From assembly GCA_029779375.1 (NCBI GenBank), contig JAKPAR010000336.1:1-5121 (forward strand): a stretch of DNA of 5,121 nt, read 5' to 3'. Of this stretch, positions 1-5,121 are shown in pieces. Every line of letters starts with the position of its first letter. Positions within the stretch are counted from its first letter, which is position 1. The notes beneath the pieces are model-generated. The model saw only the letters and a program-made list of their open reading frames with translations, had not been told where the DNA came from and did not search any database. A program made the translations under genes and the position numbers. The DNA is from Bacillota bacterium. Lineage in GTDB: Bacteria; Bacillota; Clostridia; Tissierellales; Sporanaerobacteraceae.

Positions 1-7
1 AAGACAT

Positions 8-871
8 TTGGAAATAAAAAAGCTCTTAGAGCTAGGGCTAAATATATTGGGAGAAAGAGAATATTTAAATGGGCCTTTGGATGTGATTTTAATATTAAGT
101 TATCTACTGGATGTAGATAAATCCTATATTTATACACATGGGGATAGACAAGTTTCGGAGAAAATTGTGGATAAGTTTTTAGAACTTACTCAAAAGAGAA
201 AAGCTGGATGGCCCATGGCTTATCTCATAAATGAAAAAGAATTTTATGGACTAAATTTTTATATAGAAGAGGGAGTACTCATTCCTAGACCTGATACAGA
301 AATATTGGTAGACTATATATTAAATGAGGCAATAAAAAACTATCAAGGCAGTATAAGTATACTTGATTTAGGTTCAGGAAGCGGCTGTATAGGCATTGCT
401 CTTGCCTATTATATAAAAAATGCCAAGGTATATTCTATAGATATAGATGATAAAGCTTTGGAAGTCACTAGGAAAAATGTAGAGAGATTTCATCTTCAAG
501 ATAGAGTAATAGTCATGAGAGGAAATATACTGGAAGAAATAAATTCTTTACAAATAGATGAAAAAGTAGATATAATAGTATCGAATCCTCCATATATACC
601 TAAAAAAGATATAGAACAACTTCAAATAGAGGTTAAATGTTTTGAACCTAGGAGGGCATTAGATGGAGGAATAGATGGATTAGATTTTTATAAAAAAATA
701 ATTCCCGCTAGTAAAAAATATTTAAAAAGTGGTGGAATGCTAATATTTGAAATAGGATACGATCAAGGAGATAGTCTTGTGGAATTATTTGAAAGTGAAA
801 ATTACGAAAACATAAATGTCATAAAAGATTTGCAAGGATTAGACAGAGTAATATTTGGAACCTTGCCTTAG
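8..871 (+). CDS. prmC: Peptide chain release factor N5-glutamine methyltransferase PrmC (HemK), 5' end uncertain
   Basis: PrmC is a cytoplasmic SAM-dependent methyltransferase that methylates the glutamine of the GGQ motif in release factors RF1 and RF2, which speeds peptide release. The 287-residue product matches the family length (about 280). It has an N-terminal helical substrate-binding domain (about residues 1-80), the VLIPRPDTEILV segment at 90-101, the SAM-binding motif ILDLGSGSGCIGIAL at 118-132, an acidic SAM-ribose region YSIDIDDKA at 142-150, and the diagnostic catalytic NPPY at 193-196. The family tail DLQGLDRVIFG is present near the C-terminus. The start used is TTG at 8, which places a typical N-terminus (EIKKLLELG). 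The two codons before it (AGA, CAT) are open and the ribosome binding site would lie off the window, so a start further upstream cannot be excluded. The stop lies 11 bp before the next gene. Its substrate RF1 is encoded three genes downstream. Identity is very secure; the start is not. Confidence 0.95.
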   Translation: MEIKKLLELGLNILGEREYLNGPLDVILILSYLLDVDKSYIYTHGDRQVSEKIVDKFLELTQKRKAGWPMAYLINEKEFYGLNFYIEEGVLIPRPDTEILVDYILNEAIKNYQGSISILDLGSGSGCIGIALAYYIKNAKVYSIDIDDKALEVTRKNVERFHLQDRVIVMRGNILEEINSLQIDEKVDIIVSNPPYIPKKDIEQLQIEVKCFEPRRALDGGIDGLDFYKKIIPASKKYLKSGGMLIFEIGYDQGDSLVELFESENYENINVIKDLQGLDRVIFGTLP

Positions 872-882
872 GGGGAAGATAT

Positions 883-1419
883 ATGTATTTTAAGATGTTT
901 TGGACTTTTTTTAAGATAGGGGCATTCACTATTGGGGGAGGATATGCCATGATTCCCCTTATTCAAGAGGAGGTTGTAGAAAAAAATGGGTGGCTTGAGA
1001 CTGATGAGTTTATGGATATTTTGGCCATAGCGGAAGTGACACCAGGACCTGTAGCGGTAAACACAAGTACCTATGTGGGATATAAATTGAAAGGTATAAA
1101 GGGTTCTCTAATTTGTACTTTAGGAACCATTCTTCCTTCATTTTTAATCATCCTTTCTATTGTCACATTTCTGTGGCAGTATAGGCAAAACCAAGTAATA
1201 GACAAGATATTTTTAGGAATACGTCCTGCTGTAGCTGCTCTTATATTTTCAGCGGTTTATAAGCTTGGAAAAAGTATGAAACTAAATTGGTCTAAAATTG
1301 CTATTGCTGCTGTGACGGTGCTTTTAATAGAGGGGATAAATATATCTCCTATATATATAATACTTGTAGCAGCACTTGGTTCTATTGGATATTTTAAATT
1401 TAAGGAGAAAAACATATGA
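883..1419 (+). CDS. Short-chain CHR-family chromate transporter, first subunit
   Basis: This is a 178-residue integral membrane protein of the CHR (chromate ion transporter) family, single-domain (short) type. Visible hallmarks are FTIGGGYAMIPLI at 15-27 in the first hydrophobic segment, the family motif TPGP at 53-56 within EVTPGPVAVN, and GIRPAV at 112-117. Hydrophobic segments lie at about 76-98, 112-127, 138-150 and 155-170, and the tail FKFKEK is basic, suggesting a cytoplasmic C-terminus. In characterised short CHR pairs (for example in Bacillus subtilis) both proteins are needed for chromate efflux, so this one probably works with the following gene. A purine-rich GGGGGAAG site at 871-878 overlaps the end of prmC and precedes the ATG at 883, so it is probably translated from the same message as prmC. 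The substrate is inferred only from family; in an anaerobe the natural anion may not be chromate. Confidence 0.9.
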   Translation: MYFKMFWTFFKIGAFTIGGGYAMIPLIQEEVVEKNGWLETDEFMDILAIAEVTPGPVAVNTSTYVGYKLKGIKGSLICTLGTILPSFLIILSIVTFLWQYRQNQVIDKIFLGIRPAVAALIFSAVYKLGKSMKLNWSKIAIAAVTVLLIEGINISPIYIILVAALGSIGYFKFKEKNI

Positions 1420-1937
1420 CTAACTTGTTGAAGCTTTTCATATCATTTTTGAAAATAGGTGGATTTAGTTTTGGTGGAGGATATGCAATGCTTCCACTTA
1501 TAGAAAAGGAAATAATAGATGTTCATGGTTGGATGACTTCTAGTGAGTTTATAGATATATTAGCTATAGTAGAAATGACTCCAGGGCCAATTGCTATAAA
1601 TTCAGCTACATTTATAGGATATAAAGTTGCTGGTGTAGTGGGCTCTCTAGTGGCAACTTTAGCTGTCGTATTACCTTCTATTGTCATAATTCTCATCATA
1701 GCTCATTTTTTAGGTAAATTCAAAAATTCTCCTTATGTAGAATGGGCTTTTAGAGGAATACGACCAGTAGTATTGGGTCTTATATTGTCGGCTAGTATTG
1801 GAGTTTCTAAAAATGCATTTATAGACTTTAAGAGTGTTTTAATAGGGGGAATACTGTTTTATTTTATTTCCTTTAAAAAACTTCATCCTATATTGGCTAT
1901 AGTCATTGCAGGTACAATTGGAGCATTGGTTTATTGA
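1416..1937 (+). CDS. Short-chain CHR-family chromate transporter, second subunit
   Basis: This is a 173-residue membrane protein paralogous to the gene just before it. It has FSFGGGYAMLPLI at 17-29, TPGP at 55-58 within EMTPGPIAIN, and GIRPVV at 114-119. Hydrophobic segments lie at about 76-99, 114-130, 140-151 and 158-173. The ATG overlaps the upstream TGA stop (ATGA at 1416-1419) and a good AAGGAG at 1402-1407 lies 8 bp ahead, so the two subunits are translationally coupled and likely made in equal amounts. A hand alignment of residues 17-78 with 15-76 of the first subunit gives about 35 identities in 62, so they are old duplicates and not a recent copy. Unlike the first subunit, it ends in an uncharged LVY and has its basic cluster (FKKLHP, about 153-158) before the last helix, which hints at the opposite membrane orientation. 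The pair corresponds to the two halves of long-chain ChrA proteins. Confidence 0.9.
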   Translation: MTNLLKLFISFLKIGGFSFGGGYAMLPLIEKEIIDVHGWMTSSEFIDILAIVEMTPGPIAINSATFIGYKVAGVVGSLVATLAVVLPSIVIILIIAHFLGKFKNSPYVEWAFRGIRPVVLGLILSASIGVSKNAFIDFKSVLIGGILFYFISFKKLHPILAIVIAGTIGALVY

Positions 1938-1960
1938 TGTATATTGTAGTAAAAGTTTTT

Positions 1961-1968
1961 GGAGGTGA
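1961..1968 (+). promoter_or_regulatory. Ribosome binding site that fixes the prfA start
   Basis: GGAGGTGA is a near-perfect complement to the 16S rRNA 3' end and lies 5 bp before the GTG at 1974. The same open frame could start earlier at TTG 1959, but that start would put this site inside the coding sequence and has no comparable site in front of it. Confidence 0.85.
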
Positions 1969-1973
1969 AAATT

Positions 1974-3041
1974 GTGATAGAAAAATTATCTTTTATAGAA
2001 AATAAATATAAAGAATTGAGTCAAAGAATAATAGATCCAAAAGAAATGGAAGATAGATCAGAGTGGCAAAAGCTTGTAAAGGAACATGGAGAAATTGAGC
2101 CAATTGTCATGAAATATAAGGAATACAATGAAAATGTCACTAGACTTGAAGAAGACAAGGAAATGCTAAAGGAAAAACTAGATGATGAAATGAAAGAACT
2201 AGTAAAAGAAGAAATAAGTGAATTGGAAGAGAAAATTGAAAAATTGGAAGAAGAATTAAAGGTACTTCTCATACCTAAAGATCCGAATGATCACAAAAAT
2301 GTTATAGTTGAAATAAGAGCCGGGGCTGGAGGAGATGAAGCAGGACTATTTGCTGGAAATCTATTTAGAATGTATTCAAGATATGCAGAGAGAAAAGGAT
2401 GGAAAATTGAAATCATGAGCTCCAACGATCAAGGTATTGGAGGATTTAAAGAAGTCATATTCATGATTAAAGGAAAAGGTGCATATAGTAGACTTAAATA
2501 TGAAAGTGGTGTTCACAGAGTTCAAAGAGTTCCTGAAACTGAAGCAAGTGGTAGAATTCACACATCCACTGCTACTGTAGCAGTACTTCCTGAAGCAGAG
2601 GATATAGATATAGAGATAAATCCAAATGACATAAGAGTAGATGTTTTTCGTTCTTCTGGAAATGGAGGTCAAAGTGTCAACACTACAGATTCAGCTGTTA
2701 GAATCACACATATTCCTACAGGAATGGTAGTATCCTGTCAAGATGAAAAATCTCAGTTAAAAAACAGAGACAAGGCCATGAAGATCCTTAAAACTAGACT
2801 ATATGATCAAATGCTTACAGAACAAAATGCAGAAATTGCACAAGAAAGAAGAAGTCAAGTAGGTTCTGGAGATAGAAGTGAAAGAATTAGAACCTACAAT
2901 TATCCGCAAGGTAGAGTTACAGATCATAGAATAAATATGACCCTCTACAAGCTAGATGCTTTCCTAGATGGAGATATAGATGAAATGATAGAAGCACTCA
3001 TAACTACAGATCAAGCTGAAAAGTTAAAACAAGTTGGCTAA
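1974..3041 (+). CDS. prfA: Peptide chain release factor 1 (RF1)
   Basis: RF1 recognises UAA and UAG stop codons in the ribosomal A site and triggers hydrolysis of peptidyl-tRNA. From the GTG at 1974 the product is 355 residues, the normal RF1 length, and begins [12 protein letters not shown], which looks like a typical RF1 N-terminus. The longer frame from TTG 1959 adds five residues and swallows the GGAGGTGA ribosome binding site, so it is rejected. In 355-residue numbering, an N-terminal charged coiled-coil domain covers about 1-105, AGAGGDEA is at 116-123, the PxT anticodon-like tripeptide is PET at 187-189 (RF1 type, not the SPF of RF2), and the catalytic GGQ is at 231-233 in [10 protein letters not shown], followed by [27 protein letters not shown] conserved sequence (in pieces, about 297-319). 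The GGQ glutamine is the PrmC target. The gap to the upstream CHR gene is 36 bp, so read-through from prmC is likely; a weak internal promoter cannot be excluded. The stop is 2 bp from the convergent ZIP gene. Confidence 0.97.
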   Translation: MIEKLSFIENKYKELSQRIIDPKEMEDRSEWQKLVKEHGEIEPIVMKYKEYNENVTRLEEDKEMLKEKLDDEMKELVKEEISELEEKIEKLEEELKVLLIPKDPNDHKNVIVEIRAGAGGDEAGLFAGNLFRMYSRYAERKGWKIEIMSSNDQGIGGFKEVIFMIKGKGAYSRLKYESGVHRVQRVPETEASGRIHTSTATVAVLPEAEDIDIEINPNDIRVDVFRSSGNGGQSVNTTDSAVRITHIPTGMVVSCQDEKSQLKNRDKAMKILKTRLYDQMLTEQNAEIAQERRSQVGSGDRSERIRTYNYPQGRVTDHRINMTLYKLDAFLDGDIDEMIEALITTDQAEKLKQVG

Positions 3042-3043
3042 AA

Positions 3044-3751
3044 CTAAAAAAATAGTCCCAATATAAAGCCTATAATTATGCCTATTGTAGAAGTCCTTCC
3101 GTTGTGAAGGGCTTTTGCATTTGGTATAAGTTCACTACATATTATATAAAGCATAGCTCCTCCAGCAAAGGATAGACATATAGATATAAATATACTTGAA
3201 AGATTTCCTAGATACGCCCCTATAAATGCTCCTATTCCAGTTGGCAATCCTGCCAATAGAGTGATTAGGAGTATTTTTAAATTTGAAACATTTGACAATT
3301 TCAAAGGTATGGCAAGAGTCAATCCTTCTGGCAAATTGTGTATGAGCATAGCTAAAGATAGTATATAGCCAATATTGCTTTCCATCATAAAACTAGAGCC
3401 TATAGCTAAACCTTCTGGAATATTATGTATTCCTATACTTATGGCCAATAGGAGTCCACTTTTTAATAAAGGTTCATATTTATCTTGAGGGAATTTTTCT
3501 TCTACAAATAAAATCAAAAGCGTTCCCAATACTATACCAAGAACTTCATTCCATATTCCACCTAAAGCATAGGATTGGGGTAGAAGTTGAAAACATACAA
3601 TACCAAGCATAAATCCTCCTGTGATTCCTAAAAGGATACTTAAAAATTTGTCTTTGGTATTTTTCACAAACATGGCACAAATTCCGCCAAGACCAGTACC
3701 TACCATTCCAACAAGAAAACCTATGATACTTATATTTAGAATACTTTTCAT
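3044..3751 (-). CDS. ZIP-family divalent metal transporter
   Basis: This is a 235-residue polytopic membrane protein of the ZIP (zinc/iron permease) family, which moves Zn2+ or other divalent metals into the cytoplasm. The family's paired metal-binding helices are clear: HNIPEGLAIG at 109-118 and HNLPEGLTLA at 138-147, each with His, Asn and Glu in the expected places, and a further conserved Glu in SELIP at 206-210. About eight hydrophobic segments can be traced. The loop between helices 3 and 4 (about 84-98) is short and has no histidine cluster, unlike many eukaryotic ZIPs. The ATG at 3751 (reading leftwards) is preceded by GGGAGGT (3756-3762 on the plus strand, 4 bp gap). The gene is single, divergent from sua5 and convergent with prfA. 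ZIP or other manganese/zinc transporters are common between prfA and ywlC in Firmicutes. Metal specificity and direction cannot be read from sequence, and no Zur, MntR or Fur operator was recognised. Confidence 0.92.
   Translation of the reverse strand: MKSILNISIIGFLVGMVGTGLGGICAMFVKNTKDKFLSILLGITGGFMLGIVCFQLLPQSYALGGIWNEVLGIVLGTLLILFVEEKFPQDKYEPLLKSGLLLAISIGIHNIPEGLAIGSSFMMESNIGYILSLAMLIHNLPEGLTLAIPLKLSNVSNLKILLITLLAGLPTGIGAFIGAYLGNLSSIFISICLSFAGGAMLYIICSELIPNAKALHNGRTSTIGIIIGFILGLFF
3086..3119 (+). terminator. Candidate intrinsic terminator hairpin for prfA, embedded antisense in the ZIP gene
   Basis: The plus strand can form a 14-bp stem without bulges: 3086-3099 pairs with 3106-3119 around the loop CGTTGT (3100-3105). 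The core is GTCCTTC with GAAGGGC (one U:G pair), followed by TTTTGCATTT as a moderate U-rich tail. Three of the pairs are G:U in plus-strand RNA and become C/A mismatches in minus-strand RNA, so the structure favours the prfA direction. It starts 45 bp past the prfA stop and overlies ZIP codons 211-222. The imperfect U-tract keeps confidence moderate. Confidence 0.45.
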
Positions 3752-3807
3752 TTTTACCTCCCAAGATATTTACTATTTTTATGATATTCTTTTTTATAAA
3801 ATAAAGA

Positions 3808-3838
3808 ACTATAAATTTACCCTACTTAAAAGTTTCAA
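3808..3838 (-). promoter_or_regulatory. Possible SigA-type promoter for the ZIP gene
   Basis: Reading leftwards, TTGAAA (plus-strand 3833-3838, 5 of 6 to TTGACA) is followed by TATAGT (plus-strand 3808-3813, 5 of 6 to TATAAT) after 19 bp. The spacer is 2 bp longer than ideal, and AT-rich DNA gives such matches by chance, so support is weak. Confidence 0.3.
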
Positions 3839-3845
3839 GTTCATG

Positions 3846-3851
3846 TATAAT
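3846..3851 (+). promoter_or_regulatory. Probable -10 element of the sua5 promoter
   Basis: A perfect TATAAT lies 45 bp before the sua5 ATG, giving a leader of roughly 39 bases. The -35 position (about 3822-3828, TACTTA) is poor, so the promoter may be weak or need an activator. It faces away from, and overlaps, the candidate ZIP promoter. Confidence 0.45.
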
Positions 3852-3896
3852 ATATATTTAGAAGAAAAAAGCTAAGGGAAAAAGAAGGGAAGCAAT

Positions 3897-4955
3897 ATGG
3901 ATAAAATTGAAACAATAGTATCGAAAGTAGACAGGGAAAATCCAGAAAAGGATATAATAGAAGCTGGAGCAGAGCTAATTAAAAACGGAGGAATAGTAGC
4001 TTTTCCTACAGAAACAGTATATGGGCTAGGTGCAAATGCATTTTGTGAAGAAGCCATAGATAAAATATTTATAGCTAAGGGAAGGCCTCAGGACAATCCT
4101 TTAATACTTCACGTATCAAGTATTGATGAAGTATATCCACTGGTAGAAGAAGTAAATGAAAATATGAAGATGCTTATGGAAAAGTTTTGGCCAGGTCCTT
4201 TGACTATTATATTTAAAAAGAGTAGCAAAGTATCAAAAAAATTAACTGGAGGTCTTTCTACAGTGGCAATTAGAATGCCAAAAAATAAAATAGCCTTAGA
4301 ACTTATAAGTTCTTCAGGAGTGCCTATCGCAGCACCAAGTGCCAATACATCAGGAAGGCCTAGTCCTACAGAGGCAAGTCATGTCATAGAGGATATGTAT
4401 GGAAAAATAGATATGATAATTGATGGAGGAAGTACGGGAGTAGGAGTAGAATCTACAGTAGTAGATATGTCTGAAGAAGTTCCCACAATATTAAGACCTG
4501 GTGGAGTGACTCTTGAGGATTTGCTTCAGGTTTTTCCAGAGGTAGAATATGACCAAAGTATAATAAGCGATGATGAAAATATAGTACCAAAATCTCCAGG
4601 GCAAAAATATAAACATTATGCTCCAAAAGCAAAGATGATAGTTTTTACAGGAGATGTGAAAAATATATCAAAGAATATCAAAGCCCAAATCAAATCTTTG
4701 ACATTGGAAGGCAAGAAAGTAGGTATTATGGCTACAGAAGAAACCAAAGATGAATATAATGAAGGAATAGTATTGGTAGTAGGTTCTAGAAGTGATAAAA
4801 ATTCTATAGCGAGAAATCTATTTAAAGTTTTAAGACAATTTGACGAATTAGATGTAGATATGATTTTAGCAGAAGGTGTAGATACAGAGGGAATAGGAAG
4901 AGCCATAATGAATCGCATGAAAAAAGCTTGTGGTGGAGATATTAGGAGAGTATAG
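3897..4955 (+). CDS. sua5: L-threonylcarbamoyladenylate synthase, Sua5 type (YwlC)
   Basis: This cytoplasmic enzyme makes threonylcarbamoyl-AMP from L-threonine, bicarbonate and ATP, the first step of the t6A37 modification in tRNAs that read ANN codons; TsaD, TsaB and TsaE complete it. The 352-residue product is the long Sua5 form and not the shorter TsaC/YrdC form. The YrdC-like domain covers about 15-205, with FPTETVYGLG at 36-45, KGRPQDNPL at 61-69, WPGPLT at 98-103, APSAN at 146-150, SGRPSPT at 152-158, GVESTVVD at 183-190 and LRPG at 199-202. The linker SPGQKYKHYAPKA at 233-245 is the Sua5 hallmark, and the C-terminal Sua5 domain runs from about 246 to the end, with EGVDTEGIGRAIMNRMKKA at 326-344. 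The ATG at 3897 follows AAGGGA with a 6-bp gap, a weaker site than its neighbours have. The phosphatase gene follows after 10 bp, so the two are probably one transcript. Confidence 0.96.
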   Translation: MDKIETIVSKVDRENPEKDIIEAGAELIKNGGIVAFPTETVYGLGANAFCEEAIDKIFIAKGRPQDNPLILHVSSIDEVYPLVEEVNENMKMLMEKFWPGPLTIIFKKSSKVSKKLTGGLSTVAIRMPKNKIALELISSSGVPIAAPSANTSGRPSPTEASHVIEDMYGKIDMIIDGGSTGVGVESTVVDMSEEVPTILRPGGVTLEDLLQVFPEVEYDQSIISDDENIVPKSPGQKYKHYAPKAKMIVFTGDVKNISKNIKAQIKSLTLEGKKVGIMATEETKDEYNEGIVLVVGSRSDKNSIARNLFKVLRQFDELDVDMILAEGVDTEGIGRAIMNRMKKACGGDIRRV

Positions 4956-4965
4956 GAGGATTTAG

Positions 4966-5121
4966 ATGAAAATTCTTTTTGTATGCACAGGAAATACATG
5001 TAGAAGTCCTATGGCAGAGGGACTGATGAAGGATATATTGGATAGAAAAGAAATAAGAAATATAAAAGTTGATTCTGCTGGGATATATGCTATAGATGGC
5101 CAAAGTGCTTCAAGATGGGCA
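4966..5121 (+). CDS. ywlE: Low-molecular-weight phosphatase, probable protein-arginine phosphatase (YwlE-like), 3' truncated by window edge
   Basis: Only the first 52 codons are present; the family is about 150 residues and the frame is open to the window end. The N-terminus [19 protein letters not shown] holds the complete low-molecular-weight phosphatase P-loop C-x5-R-S: nucleophile Cys7, Arg13 and Ser14. Residue 11 is threonine. In B. subtilis YwlE the threonine at this place selects phosphoarginine, whereas tyrosine phosphatases of the family usually have isoleucine. This suggests removal of McsB-type arginine phosphate marks, which tag proteins for ClpCP. DSAG at 36-39 is also typical of the family. 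The catalytic aspartate near the C-terminus lies outside the window. The ATG at 4966 follows AGGAGG (4954-4959) at 6 bp, and that site overlaps the sua5 stop. A plain tyrosine phosphatase remains possible. Confidence 0.88.
   Translation, partial: MKILFVCTGNTCRSPMAEGLMKDILDRKEIRNIKVDSAGIYAIDGQSASRWA

Larger units (their letters stand above)
3752..3896. other. Divergent intergenic region between the ZIP gene and sua5
   Basis: This is the only substantial non-coding stretch in the window. It must hold the promoters of both flanking genes. It is very AT-rich, with the ZIP ribosome binding site at its left end and the sua5 one (AAGGGA at 3885-3890) at its right end. No long inverted repeat, metal-regulator box, riboswitch-like pattern or terminator could be recognised by eye. 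Confidence 0.85.

Noticed and set aside
883..1937. Frameshifted long-chain chromate transporter split into two frames
   Set aside because: Each half has its own start, its own ribosome binding site and a full set of CHR motifs, and short-chain pairs are a normal form of this family.
1917..1945. Possible internal promoter for prfA (TTGGAG at 1918-1923 and TATATT at 1940-1945)
   Set aside because: The -35 matches only 3 of 6 positions and such pairs are expected by chance at this AT content; read-through from upstream is enough to explain expression.
2021..2272. 83-codon minus-strand frame rich in serine and phenylalanine
   Set aside because: It is the antisense reading of the Glu/Lys-rich RF1 coiled coil; the Ser/Phe bias is a by-product of GAA and AAA codons read backwards.
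2376..2672. 98-codon open frame on the minus strand within prfA
   Set aside because: It lies wholly inside the well-conserved RF1 coding sequence, has a Cys/Ser/Tyr-rich composition like out-of-frame translation, and shows no known motif.
3013..3040. Possible terminator for the ZIP gene in the prfA 3' end
   Set aside because: Only about six pairs with two wobbles around a long loop, and no T-run follows in the leftward direction.
3820..3842. Operator-like inverted repeat ACTT...AAGT in the intergenic region
   Set aside because: The arms pair for only 4 bp and do not resemble the Zur, MntR or Fur boxes known to me.
3621..3875. Plus-strand frame crossing the ZIP 5' end and most of the divergent intergenic region
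   Set aside because: Its first half is antisense to ZIP and its second half is AT-rich intergenic DNA that must hold promoters; no ribosome binding site or family resemblance.
4616..4999. 127-codon minus-strand frame across the end of sua5 and the start of the phosphatase
   Set aside because: It covers two clearly conserved genes on the opposite strand and has no recognisable domain.

Overview
The window is AT-rich DNA with strong Shine-Dalgarno sequences, TTG and GTG starts alongside ATG, and frequent AGA and ATA codons. These features and the gene order point to a low-GC Gram-positive bacterium, most likely an anaerobic member of Clostridia or Tissierellia. This placement is inferred from synteny and protein character; nothing here fixes genus or species. 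The genes pack tightly. The only longer non-coding stretch is a 145-bp divergent intergenic region at 3752-3896.

Layout on the plus strand: prmC (glutamine methyltransferase of release factors), a tandem pair of short CHR-family chromate transporter subunits with a 4-bp ATGA overlap, and prfA (release factor 1). A ZIP-family metal transporter follows on the minus strand, ending tail to tail with prfA only 2 bp apart. After the divergent intergenic region come a Sua5-type threonylcarbamoyl-AMP synthase and the first 52 codons of a low-molecular-weight phosphatase that runs off the window. Its P-loop carries the threonine found in the protein-arginine phosphatase YwlE.

The backbone (prmC, prfA, a metal transporter, Sua5/YwlC, YwlE) is a widespread Firmicutes neighbourhood centred on translation: PrmC methylates the GGQ glutamine of the RF1 encoded next to it, and Sua5 starts the t6A37 modification of ANN-decoding tRNAs. 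The two CHR genes sit between the PrmC enzyme and its RF1 substrate and look like an accessory insertion that kept the operon readable. The prfA start is best moved to a GTG at 1974, because the ribosome binding site lies inside the longer open frame.

I see no mobile element, CRISPR array, RNA gene or clearly new system. The points most worth a second look are the CHR pair inside the prmC-prfA unit, a terminator-like hairpin whose G:U pairs make it work only in the prfA direction although it lies within ZIP coding sequence, the 2-bp convergent junction, the overlapping divergent promoters, and the YwlE-type P-loop.
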